From NCBI GenBank assembly GCA_022508965.1, contig JAFLUD010000003.1, forward strand, positions 1-47,832: a DNA stretch of 47,832 nt, given 5' to 3'. This document shows positions 36,806 through 45,321 of this stretch, piece after piece. Origin of the DNA: Oscillospiraceae bacterium. Its GTDB lineage: Bacteria > Bacillota > Clostridia > Oscillospirales > Ruminococcaceae. The first letter of the stretch is position 1. Each line of letters starts with the position of its first letter. The notes beneath the pieces are model-generated. The model was not told where the DNA came from and searched no databases. It worked only from the letters and a program-made list of their open reading frames with translations. A program made the position numbers and the translations under genes.

Positions 36806-37723
36806 ATGAAAAAAATCATTGCAATCCTGGCCTTTTTACTTACGATCATGCCCCTCGCTCTGCTGCTTACCGGATGCGATACGGCAAAGAACCCGTCCGA
36901 TCTCAGCAATCCCGCTAACAATTCCGAGAATTCGGAAATCGTTCCCGAAAACAAGGCGGACGAGCCGACTTCGATAATCGGTCTTGACGGAAAGCCCGTT
37001 TACAGATCGGAGATCACGAGGATCTATGTGTACAACGACGAATTTGAAGAGGTGGTCGTTGACACGCTCGATTCCGAAGAGCATCTGTTTGTGGAATGTG
37101 ACGGGCTGTGCTACCTTTCCGAGCCGTGGGGAAAATCCCACACCAGCATCGACAATCCCGAGCTTTACGACGGAGAGATGAGCTTCACGGATATGGACGG
37201 CGAATTCTTCACTACCGAATACAAGAAGCTCAAAGTCGGCGACGAGATATGCGGACTCACCGTAAAGGACGCTCATACAACGCTTACCGACGACAGCTGC
37301 AACATCACCGCAAAGCTCGGCGGAGAGATCACTCTCACGGGCTACATAAACATTAACCCCGAAAACGACTATATGGTAAACGTCGGAATGATCTATTTTA
37401 TCATCGACGATAAAAGCGCGGTACTGCCGGGCATATTCAGCATGACTTATTCTCAGGTGCCGGAATACGTCAATGAGATCTCAAGAAACGGCTTTTTCCT
37501 TGCCGGCGGCGATGAGCCGGAATTTGTCTGGGCGCGCAACGAGTATGGCATTATCAGCCTCGGAAACGAGGAGGACACCACCGTCGACCTCACCGGAATA
37601 GACAGAGAACACGGCTATTATTCCAAGGCGAAGATCACCGTGGATGATATAGAACTGACCAGCTCGGGCGGCGATATGTACCGCTATTCCGCGCGCCTTG
37701 TTGATCTGGAGATAATCGGTTAA
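36806..37723 (+). CDS. Lipoprotein of unknown function, first of a tandem pair
   Basis: 305 residues with an SPII signal (MKKIIAILAFLL... lipobox LLTGC, Cys at about 24), so anchored in the outer leaflet of the membrane. A Ser/Asn/Glu-rich linker (about 28-52) is followed by a mainly beta domain beginning GLDGKPVYRSEITRIYVY. It shares DGxPVYxSEI, an ECDGxxY segment, NPELxD and GEIxLTGY with the next gene, so the two are paralogues. AAGAGGAAC precedes the ATG. It heads the apparent operon reaching the RluA gene. Confidence 0.9.
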   Translation: MKKIIAILAFLLTIMPLALLLTGCDTAKNPSDLSNPANNSENSEIVPENKADEPTSIIGLDGKPVYRSEITRIYVYNDEFEEVVVDTLDSEEHLFVECDGLCYLSEPWGKSHTSIDNPELYDGEMSFTDMDGEFFTTEYKKLKVGDEICGLTVKDAHTTLTDDSCNITAKLGGEITLTGYININPENDYMVNVGMIYFIIDDKSAVLPGIFSMTYSQVPEYVNEISRNGFFLAGGDEPEFVWARNEYGIISLGNEEDTTVDLTGIDREHGYYSKAKITVDDIELTSSGGDMYRYSARLVDLEIIG

Positions 37724-37734
37724 GGGGGCGTACT

Positions 37735-38724
37735 ATGAAGAAATTCACGGCGATCGCCTTGACCCTTGCAATGCTTTCCTGCCTTACCGCCTGCGACAAT
37801 TCCGAGAATTTATCCGATTCGGGCGGCTCTTCCGAGGTGGATTCTCAGGATATGGGAAATTCGGGTAATTCGGACAGCTCGTATAATTCCGATGATATCT
37901 CCGACAGCGAGCCTGTTCGTCCCAAGCCCGACGGCGAGCCGACGTTTCTGATATGCCCCGACGGGGAGCCTGTATACACCTCGGAGATTTCGGGATTTTA
38001 TAAGTACGGCGAGCGTGTGCTTTCCGACCTCGTCCCCGACGGTGAGGGAAGCCTTGAGAATTTCGAGGCGATAGAATGTGACGGGTTTGTTTACGGGTAT
38101 ATCCCCAAAACGGCGTTTAATTTCGTGGAAAATCCCGAGCTTTTTGATTTTCAAACCTATGACAGTGACGACAGGAAATACCACTACTATAACGGCGAGG
38201 AGTACCCTAAAAGCTCGGAGTATATTAGAATCTGCGAGGGCGATAAATTCGGCACGCTCACCGTCAGCCGCGCTTACTCGATTTTCAGCGGGGAATACCG
38301 CTACCTTTCCGATGAGGAAAAGGCTCTGCCGGGGGCGTATCTGATGGGCGGCTGTCTGGAATTCGAGGGTGAGATAGAGCTTACGGGATATATGCTTGTT
38401 GAAGTGGACACGCTTTACAACTCCGCCGGCGATCTGTACTTTTTCCCCGACAGCAAAAGCAGCACAGCTATCCCGGATATTTCCTATCATTGGGACAGCG
38501 ATGAGGGAGAGCTGTATTACGAATACTTCATCTCTTACGCCGGCTTTTACGGAATATGCTACGGGCTCGGCAACATGAACGACTATGACATCGACCTTGA
38601 CGGCTTAAAGCCCGGGGACGATTTTGTAAAAGTAAAGGTAACGCTCGGCGACATCAGCGTCTTTACTCACGATATGCTGCTTAACCGCAGTAACTTCACG
38701 CTGAAAAGCGTTGAGAAAATATAG
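37735..38724 (+). CDS. Lipoprotein of unknown function, second of a tandem pair
   Basis: 329 residues. SPII signal with lipobox CLTAC (Cys at about 20), then a long Ser/Asp/Asn linker (about 21-62) typical of surface-exposed lipoproteins, then the domain CPDGEPVYTSEISGFYKYGE shared with the preceding gene. Acidic overall. It follows after 11 bp with AAGGGGGCG before the ATG. Probably a tandem duplicate that diverged; no enzymatic motif is seen. Confidence 0.9.
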   Translation: MKKFTAIALTLAMLSCLTACDNSENLSDSGGSSEVDSQDMGNSGNSDSSYNSDDISDSEPVRPKPDGEPTFLICPDGEPVYTSEISGFYKYGERVLSDLVPDGEGSLENFEAIECDGFVYGYIPKTAFNFVENPELFDFQTYDSDDRKYHYYNGEEYPKSSEYIRICEGDKFGTLTVSRAYSIFSGEYRYLSDEEKALPGAYLMGGCLEFEGEIELTGYMLVEVDTLYNSAGDLYFFPDSKSSTAIPDISYHWDSDEGELYYEYFISYAGFYGICYGLGNMNDYDIDLDGLKPGDDFVKVKVTLGDISVFTHDMLLNRSNFTLKSVEKI

Positions 38725-38751
38725 GTAATTATAAGAAATCGGGAGAGGGTT

Positions 38752-40245
38752 ATGGTTTTTTCAAGTCTGACATTTTTGCTTGCGTTTTTGACTGTAACGC
38801 TGGTGCTTTATTACATTTCGCCGAAAAAGCTCAAAAACGTTATAATTCTGATCAGCGGATTGCTGTTTTACGCGTGGGGCGAGCCGATCTACGTTCTCGC
38901 GATGATTCTAAGCACGTTCATCGACTACACCGCAGGACGCATCATGCACAGGTTTGACGACAAGCCTGCGGTAAGGCGCGTGTGCCTGATAGTGTCTATT
39001 GTGATGAATTTAGGACTGCTGGGGATCTTCAAGTATTCAAACTTCCTTATCGGCTCGTTCAACGACTGGTTCGGACTTGAGGTCACAAACCCGTTTGTAA
39101 CGGCGTACAACGCGCTGTTTGGCAAACTTACGGGGAATATAGAAAGCCTGCCGCTTCCTATCGGCATCAGCTTCTTTACGTTCCAGTCGATGTCCTACAC
39201 GATAGACCTCTACCGCCGCAAGATCAAGGTGCAGAAGAACGCCGCGAGCTTTATGGCGTTTGTAACGCTGTTCCCTCAGATAGTCGCGGGGCCTATCGTC
39301 CGCTATGAGGACGTTCAGAACGAGATAGACGATCGCGTCATCACCGAAAGCATGATCGCCGGCGGAATTTCGCGTTTTATAACGGGTCTTGGCAAAAAGG
39401 TTCTCATCGCCGACAATATAGGAATGCTGTGGACGGAAGTCAAGGCTATGGAATACACGCAGCTCTCGGCGGCAACGGCGTGGCTGGGAATACTGGCGTT
39501 TACGTTCCAGATATACTTTGATTTCTCGGGCTATTCGGATATGGCGATAGGGCTTGGCAAGATGATGGGCTTCAATTTCCCCGAGAACTTCAACTATCCG
39601 TATATGTCAAAAAGCATCTCGGAATTCTGGCGGCGCTGGCACATGACCTTGGGCGAATGGTTCAAGAGCTATGTGTATTTCCCGCTCGGCGGAAGCAAAA
39701 AGGGAAAGGCGCGCACCATTATCAATCTGCTCATCGTATGGACGATAACGGGCATCTGGCACGGCGCGGCATGGAACTTTATGTTCTGGGGCGCGTATTT
39801 CGGAATTCTCATTGTTCTGGAAAAGCTGTTTTTGGGAAAATGGCTCGAAAAGATCCCGAAGTTTTTCAGCTGGCTATATACGTTTGTTTTGGTGGTGATC
39901 GGCTGGGTGCTGTTCGACGCTGTGGCAGCGGGAACTCTGCGCTTTGGCGAGGTTTTCACGCAGACGGGTACCTACATCGCCGCTATGTTTGGCGCGAACG
40001 GAGCGTTTGCAGACAAATTCGCGATAAACGCGTTTGTAAACTACGGAATAATCTTCGCTGTGGCAATCTTCGGCTGCACGGATTCTCTGAAAATAATCAT
40101 CGAAAAGATCAAGGCAAAGACTTCCCAAATGCCTTGGAGCCTTATCCAATACGGCTATCCGATAGCTCAAGGGGCTGTGATGCTGGCGAGCATCGCGTTT
40201 ATCACGACATCCAGCTATCATCCGTTCTTGTACTTTAACTTTTAA
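38752..40245 (+). CDS. MBOAT-family O-acyltransferase (AlgI/DltB-like)
   Basis: 497 residues with about ten or more TM helices. MBOAT proteins move acyl groups across the membrane onto sugars or wall polymers. The family core is intact: PQIVAGPIVRYEDV (about 175), SISEFWRRWHMTLGEW (His near 297) and GIWHGAAWNF (catalytic His near 337). GGAGAGG precedes the ATG. The partner DHHW protein follows after 12 bp, as in alginate and other polysaccharide O-acetylation systems. Neither dltA nor dltC is near, so D-alanylation is unlikely. Confidence 0.95.
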   Translation: MVFSSLTFLLAFLTVTLVLYYISPKKLKNVIILISGLLFYAWGEPIYVLAMILSTFIDYTAGRIMHRFDDKPAVRRVCLIVSIVMNLGLLGIFKYSNFLIGSFNDWFGLEVTNPFVTAYNALFGKLTGNIESLPLPIGISFFTFQSMSYTIDLYRRKIKVQKNAASFMAFVTLFPQIVAGPIVRYEDVQNEIDDRVITESMIAGGISRFITGLGKKVLIADNIGMLWTEVKAMEYTQLSAATAWLGILAFTFQIYFDFSGYSDMAIGLGKMMGFNFPENFNYPYMSKSISEFWRRWHMTLGEWFKSYVYFPLGGSKKGKARTIINLLIVWTITGIWHGAAWNFMFWGAYFGILIVLEKLFLGKWLEKIPKFFSWLYTFVLVVIGWVLFDAVAAGTLRFGEVFTQTGTYIAAMFGANGAFADKFAINAFVNYGIIFAVAIFGCTDSLKIIIEKIKAKTSQMPWSLIQYGYPIAQGAVMLASIAFITTSSYHPFLYFNF

Positions 40246-40257
40246 GGAGGGATCATC

Positions 40258-41472
40258 GTGAAATTCAAAATGACGCCAAACAAGCTGATGATAGCGATCT
40301 TCGCGGTTATTCTGCTGGTTCTGCCGATAACCACGATAATTCTTCCTAAAGCCGATAAAAGCGAGAACGAAAACCGCACGCTCGCGAAAATGCCCACTCT
40401 CATCGACAAGAATAAATGGGAAAAAGCGGAAGCTCCCAAGGATTATATCGACGCCGTCAAATGGAGATACCTCACCAACCGCGAGGGCAACGCGTATAAG
40501 GACGATTTCGAGAACTATCTGTGCGACCATCTTGCCGGACGCGAGACCTGGGTAAAGGCTTGCAACAGGCTTCAGACGCTCTCGGGAAAGCGCGAGATAA
40601 ACGGGGTTTATACGCTGAAAAATCAGTTGATCCAGAGCTTCAAGAGCTACGATCCCGAGGACGTGGATAAATCAATTAATATTATAAACCAGTTCGCGGA
40701 GCGCCACCCCGATATGCAGACGTATATCATGATAGCGCCCACCGCTCAGGAGTTTTTCGGGAATCAGATCCCCAATTACACGGGACTTGCGAGTGAAAAG
40801 GCGTTTATCGACGACGTTTACAAGAAAATGGAAAATGTCGGGACTATCGACTGCCTGAGCTATCTGTCCGGTCACGCGGACGAGTATATCTACTACCGCA
40901 CCGACCACCACTGGACCAGTCTCGGAGCGTTCTACGCGTACAACGCGGCGGCGAAGTCGATGGGATACAGCGCCTACGGGCTTGGCTCGTTCAATATCGA
41001 GACCGCCAGCAACTCGTTCTACGGAACGCTTTACTCAAAAACTCTCGACGACAGGATAACCGCCGATGTTATGGAGTATTATCACCTGGTTGGCGGCGAC
41101 CCCAAGGTCAGGATGACCGTCCTCAACGGCGCCGAGGTGCTGGAGTATGATTCACTTTATGTAAGGGAATTCCTCGAGGAAAAGGATAAATACTCGTCGT
41201 TTACGGGAAGCAACGCTCCGATCGTCGAGATCGAGACCGACGTCGACAACGGAAAGTCGCTGCTGGTGATAAAGGACAGCTACGCGCACTCGCTCGTGCC
41301 GTTCCTGTCCAAGCATTACAGCAAGATAACTATGGTGGATATGCGCTATATCAACACCGATATCGGCAGATTTGTAGATCTCGACGAATACTCGCAGGTA
41401 TTGTTCATGTACAACGCTATCTCGTTCGCAGAGGAATACCCGAACACCGCTAAGCTCGCGCTGACAAAATGA
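40258..41472 (+). CDS. DHHW-motif protein, partner of the MBOAT acyltransferase
   Basis: 404 residues: one N-terminal TM anchor (about 10-30), then an external domain with the SGNH-like motif TDHHWTSLGAFYAY near residue 216 and a late KDSYAHSLVPFLSKHY, the Asp/Ser features of AlgX/AlgJ-like and DHHW families that transfer the acyl group to the polymer. Start codon GTG with AAGGAGGG upstream. It follows the MBOAT gene by 12 bp and overlaps the next gene by 4 bp (ATGA). Confidence 0.93.
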   Translation: MKFKMTPNKLMIAIFAVILLVLPITTIILPKADKSENENRTLAKMPTLIDKNKWEKAEAPKDYIDAVKWRYLTNREGNAYKDDFENYLCDHLAGRETWVKACNRLQTLSGKREINGVYTLKNQLIQSFKSYDPEDVDKSINIINQFAERHPDMQTYIMIAPTAQEFFGNQIPNYTGLASEKAFIDDVYKKMENVGTIDCLSYLSGHADEYIYYRTDHHWTSLGAFYAYNAAAKSMGYSAYGLGSFNIETASNSFYGTLYSKTLDDRITADVMEYYHLVGGDPKVRMTVLNGAEVLEYDSLYVREFLEEKDKYSSFTGSNAPIVEIETDVDNGKSLLVIKDSYAHSLVPFLSKHYSKITMVDMRYINTDIGRFVDLDEYSQVLFMYNAISFAEEYPNTAKLALTK

Positions 41473-42320
41473 GAGAGCTGACGTTTGAGGTAACACAGTC
41501 GGAAAACGGCTTGACCGCGCTTGACTTGTTGAAGGGAAGGGGCTTTTCTCGGAGAATCGTCACCAAGCTCAAGCAAAGCGGCGGGCTGACGCGCGGCGGA
41601 GCCGTTTTGAGAAGCGTCGACCGCGTGTTTTTCGGAGAAACCGTGCGCGTAAGGCTGCCGGAGGACGCTGCCGCTGTGGAGCCGAACCCCGATGTTAAGG
41701 CGGCGGCAGTCTACGAGGACGAGGACGTCGTCGTGTTCGACAAGCCGCCCTATCTGCCCACCCACCCGTCCATAGGGCATTACACCGATACCCTCGCGAA
41801 TCTTTTCGCGGCAATGTACCCGGGCATCGCCTTCAGACCGCTCAACCGCCTCGACAGAAACACGTCGGGGCTTTGCGTCTGTGCGAAAAACCGCCTTGCC
41901 GCTTCGGCGCTGCGCGGTAAGGTATCCAAAGTGTACTATGCCGCCGTTGACGGGAGAATTTCCGAGGCGGGCAGCGTCAGCGCTCCTATCGGGAGGGTCT
42001 CCGACAGCATTATAAAACGCGCGGTGCGTTCGGACGGACAGCCCGCAAAAACGCTTTACAAGCCCGTTCTTTGGGAAAACGGGCGGACTCTGCTTGCGGT
42101 GACGCTTCTCACGGGAAGAACGCACCAGATCCGCGTACATATGGCACATATCGGCTTTCCGCTGTGCGGCGACGAGATGTACGGCGGCAGCTGCTCGGAC
42201 ATCGCGCGTCAAGCGCTTCACTGTGGTGAAGCGGAGTTCATAAGCCCAATTTCGGGTGAATTGATTTCCCTCAAAAGCGAAATTCCCGAAGATATCTCCC
42301 GCCTTTTTGAAAAAATGTGA
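41469..42320 (+). CDS. RluA-family pseudouridine synthase
   Basis: 283 residues. An S4-like N-terminus (GFSRRIVTKLKQSGGLTRGG) precedes the catalytic domain with VVVFDKPPYLPTHPS, then RLDRNTSGL (catalytic Asp near 129) and a late TGRTHQIRVHMAHIGFPLCGD. The motif reads NRLD where HRLD is more common. It modifies rRNA or tRNA uridines; which one is not clear. Start overlaps the stop of the DHHW gene by 4 bp, so it is translationally coupled although functionally unrelated. Confidence 0.93.
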   Translation: MRELTFEVTQSENGLTALDLLKGRGFSRRIVTKLKQSGGLTRGGAVLRSVDRVFFGETVRVRLPEDAAAVEPNPDVKAAAVYEDEDVVVFDKPPYLPTHPSIGHYTDTLANLFAAMYPGIAFRPLNRLDRNTSGLCVCAKNRLAASALRGKVSKVYYAAVDGRISEAGSVSAPIGRVSDSIIKRAVRSDGQPAKTLYKPVLWENGRTLLAVTLLTGRTHQIRVHMAHIGFPLCGDEMYGGSCSDIARQALHCGEAEFISPISGELISLKSEIPEDISRLFEKM

Positions 42321-42402
42321 GAGAAATTGACCGATAGCTTGTAATGTTAATACAAAAAATAATAAAAAATCTGTAATTTTTTTAGAATTTTTATAAAAAT
42401 AC

Positions 42403-42431
42403 TTGATTTATTAAGAATAATATTGTATAAT
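42403..42431 (+). promoter_or_regulatory. Promoter of the PilZ/GGDEF genes
   Basis: TTGATT (42403-42408) and TATAAT (42426-42431), 17 bp spacer, inside a very A/T-rich 150 bp gap. Confidence 0.8.
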
Positions 42432-42477
42432 AGTTAAAGGAGTATTCTGCAATAAATTCAGGTAAAGGTTGATGTCA

Positions 42478-43155
42478 ATGATTTTCGGCGGTAAAATCAT
42501 AAAGGTTGACGTCTTGGACGAAAAGGGCGTTCCGATAATATCTGCGGAAAAGAACTTTGTTGTTCCCACAAACATCGCCGCCGGCGAGGACAGCATAGTG
42601 ATGATAAAGGGCAGGAACCTGCCCGAGTTCGACCGCAACACCTTCGTTCTGGTAGTCACCACCACAAAAAGCGGCGACAGGATCCAATACAACGGCGCCG
42701 TTTCCGTGTCGATGGACACTCAATTGAATATAAAGCTCCTGCTTTCAAACGATAATCAGGTTCTGGAAGAACGCCGGAGATACTTTAAGCTAAAGGTCAA
42801 CGAAAAAGGCAGGCTGCTTTTCTATGTGCGCGATGAGCAAACCGTCCGATATGACGATCCGCTTCCGATAACGGTCCTGGATATCAACGTCGGCGGCGTA
42901 TTTTTGGTAATTGAAGACGAGCTGATGCCGGACGATCTGGTTTGTGTAGAGCTTGATCTGGTGGAGAATCTTCCGCTGAACACGGTGGCAAAGGTGCTGA
43001 GAGTACAGCGCGCTCCCGACGGAAGCGTCAGGGGCTACGGCTGCGAGTTCCAGGGGCTTACGGGCGCCCAGGAGGATTACATAGGAAAATTCATTCACAG
43101 GGTACAGTCTGAACAGCGGCAGAAACAGGTCGCCGAGGAAGAAGGAAATTTTTGA
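42478..43155 (+). CDS. PilZ-domain protein with a YcgR-like N-terminal domain
   Basis: 225 residues. Residues 1-90 form a beta-rich domain like the YcgR-N/flagellar brake type. A PilZ domain follows: LEERRRYFKLKVN (about 95) and DINVGGVFL (about 135). In c-di-GMP-binding PilZ these read RxxxR and D/NxSxxG; here the second Arg is Lys and the Ser is Asn, so binding may be altered. The start at 42478 is chosen for spacing to AAAGG; an ATG at 42472 is possible. It precedes a diguanylate cyclase gene by 54 bp. Confidence 0.85.
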   Translation: MIFGGKIIKVDVLDEKGVPIISAEKNFVVPTNIAAGEDSIVMIKGRNLPEFDRNTFVLVVTTTKSGDRIQYNGAVSVSMDTQLNIKLLLSNDNQVLEERRRYFKLKVNEKGRLLFYVRDEQTVRYDDPLPITVLDINVGGVFLVIEDELMPDDLVCVELDLVENLPLNTVAKVLRVQRAPDGSVRGYGCEFQGLTGAQEDYIGKFIHRVQSEQRQKQVAEEEGNF

Positions 43156-43209
43156 CGCAGGGCAATTCCGCGCCAGTAAAATATATTTATCTGCTTAGGG
43201 GGAAAAACG

Positions 43210-45225
43210 ATGAGAAAATCGACTCTGAAATTTGGTCTGATAGGCGTTCTGCTTATCTTTGCGATCGTGCCGTCCATAATTCTGGGTTTGGTGGGCACGT
43301 TTGCGACCATCAATTACAGCAAGGACGTCCGCGAAAACGAGCTTGCGGCTGTTTCGCTGTCCAAATCCGGTGCGATTGACGCGCTGTTTTCCGGGTATAC
43401 CGAGGGAGCGGCGTCTTTGGCGAAGATGGGGGCGGTCATTGAGAACGCCGAGAAGAACAACAACGCGGCTGAAAACGAGTTAAAAGCGTTCATAAGCGAA
43501 AGCGGCGACATCATTGACGCGCTGATCGTTGATAAGAACGGCGTTGTGCTGGTTTCTGCCAAGAGATCTCAGACAGGAAACTTCGAGCATTACGACGAGG
43601 GCGGACTGCTTTCCGTATCCGGGCTGCTCACCTGGGAGAGCTATCAGACCGACGCGTTTTACGTTTCGCACGCGATAAAGGGCGCAAGCGGCAATGAAGC
43701 GGGATATGTGGTTTTCATAGTTTCCGTAAACGCTAACAGCGGCATAGGCAGAGCACTTAACGGTACTTATCTCGACGGAAGAGCTTATTTGGCGCTGGTC
43801 GATTCCGACGGCAATACCGTGAATTTCGGCGCAAGCGGCTCCCCTATGAACAGCGGTCAGCTTGACGGCGCTTTTAAAGGCGAGGTTCGCCATATCTTCG
43901 ATAGCACCAATGTTACCGATAAAAATAGCGCCGAAAACATGAAAACCGGAAAAACCGGAAAATTATCCTTTGTATACGGTATTATCCCCGATGTAAACAC
44001 CTGGCGCTGGGTAGGTATCGCGGATTCCACCGCGCTTACCGATTTCGCTTCGCAGAGAAATATCATCATCTGGGCTGCGGTTGCGGTAGTTTGCGTACTC
44101 GCGCTGCTGCTGGCGTTCGTGATCATCGGAAAGTTTGTCAACAATATGCAGCAGATGCTCAGAGAGATGAGCAATATCAACACCGACGAGGGCATTTCCT
44201 CCTCCATGCGCTTTGACACCAAGCACGACAAGAGCGAGCTTGGCGCGATCAAGAACTCCTTCAACGAATTCCTCGACGAGGTAGTTCTGAACAGTGAACG
44301 TTACCGCACGATAGCTTCGCTGTCCGATAATATGCTTTTCGAGTGGGATTTCCATAAAGAAAGAATGTACGTTTCCGACAATCTGCTCGCGAAGTTCGAT
44401 CTCAACATCTCCAACGCGACCCTCTCCAACGGACGCTTCCTTGATTCTCTGATGGAACAGGAATTCGCGGATAAATATAAGCGCGATATCAATACTCTTT
44501 TGAAGAACCTGACCAACTACACCGGAGAGTATCAGGTAAAGACCAGGAGCGGCGCTGTCGTTTGGATCTCCTGCAAGGCTACCTGCATCACCAACCGTCT
44601 GGGCGAGGCGCTTCGTGTAATCGGCGTATTGACCGATATCGACAACGAGAAGAAGCTTGAGGTTCAGCTCTCAGAGCGTGCAAGCTACGACTTCCTCTCG
44701 CAGCTCTATAACAGAAGCACGTTTATCAAGAAGCTCACCACTCAGCTTGACCGCAGAGGTCCCAATAAGGTCGGCTTGATGTTCATAGATGTCGACGACT
44801 TCAAGTTTATCAACGACCGCTACGGACACGCGGTCGGCGACGAAGTAATCCGCTTTGTGGCTGACACTATCCGTAAAAAGGTTGACGACCGCGGCGGCTT
44901 CGCTGGACGCTTCGGCGGCGACGAATTCGTTCTGTGCTATACCAACCAGGACGACGTGGCAAATCTCGAGCAGATCGCAATGGACATCATCGACGAGCTG
45001 TATGTCGGCTATACCACGGCGGACGATATGCTCATCAACGTTCGCGCGTCGATAGGTATATCCTACTGCCCGCAGCACACAGAGGACTGCAACGAGCTTA
45101 TTGCTTATGCCGATACCGCTATGTACTTCGTAAAGAAGAACGGTAAGACCAACTACCATGTATACGTTCCGGAGGACAGTGCATCCGGCGAGTATGAAGA
45201 CCCCGAGTTTGAAGTGGGTAAATAA
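43210..45225 (+). CDS. Diguanylate cyclase with Cache and PAS sensors
   Basis: 671 residues. TM1 (about 8-32), an external Cache-type sensor (about 40-280), TM2 (about 287-310), a HAMP-like linker, a PAS domain (about 368-485, DNMLFEWDFHKERMYVSDN) and a GGDEF domain with GRFGGDEFVL near 568 intact, plus FIDVDDFKFINDRYGHAVGD. The catalytic set for c-di-GMP synthesis is complete. No RxxD inhibitory site precedes GGDEF, so product feedback may be lacking. GGGGG precedes the ATG. No EAL or HD-GYP partner is in the window. Confidence 0.96.
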   Translation: MRKSTLKFGLIGVLLIFAIVPSIILGLVGTFATINYSKDVRENELAAVSLSKSGAIDALFSGYTEGAASLAKMGAVIENAEKNNNAAENELKAFISESGDIIDALIVDKNGVVLVSAKRSQTGNFEHYDEGGLLSVSGLLTWESYQTDAFYVSHAIKGASGNEAGYVVFIVSVNANSGIGRALNGTYLDGRAYLALVDSDGNTVNFGASGSPMNSGQLDGAFKGEVRHIFDSTNVTDKNSAENMKTGKTGKLSFVYGIIPDVNTWRWVGIADSTALTDFASQRNIIIWAAVAVVCVLALLLAFVIIGKFVNNMQQMLREMSNINTDEGISSSMRFDTKHDKSELGAIKNSFNEFLDEVVLNSERYRTIASLSDNMLFEWDFHKERMYVSDNLLAKFDLNISNATLSNGRFLDSLMEQEFADKYKRDINTLLKNLTNYTGEYQVKTRSGAVVWISCKATCITNRLGEALRVIGVLTDIDNEKKLEVQLSERASYDFLSQLYNRSTFIKKLTTQLDRRGPNKVGLMFIDVDDFKFINDRYGHAVGDEVIRFVADTIRKKVDDRGGFAGRFGGDEFVLCYTNQDDVANLEQIAMDIIDELYVGYTTADDMLINVRASIGISYCPQHTEDCNELIAYADTAMYFVKKNGKTNYHVYVPEDSASGEYEDPEFEVGK

Positions 45226-45228
45226 ATA

Positions 45229-45300
45229 GTTTAGACAACAGGGACGTGCAGGGGCGTACAGGGAAGGTACATCTTTGTGCGCCCCCTGTGTTGTTTAAAC
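45229..45300. repeat. Long imperfect palindrome between the cyclase and parA (REP-like)
   Basis: The outer arms GTTTAgACAACA(GGG) and (CCC)TGTGTTGTTTAAAC and the inner arms GGGGCGTACA and TGTGCGCCCC (one G-U) can pair as a rod of over 20 bp with a bulge. It begins 4 bp after the cyclase stop. No T-run follows; it resembles the GGGGCG...CGCCCC intergenic repeats common in clostridial genomes and may also stop transcription. Confidence 0.6.
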
Positions 45301-45321
45301 GGCTAAATTGGAGGAATTGCA

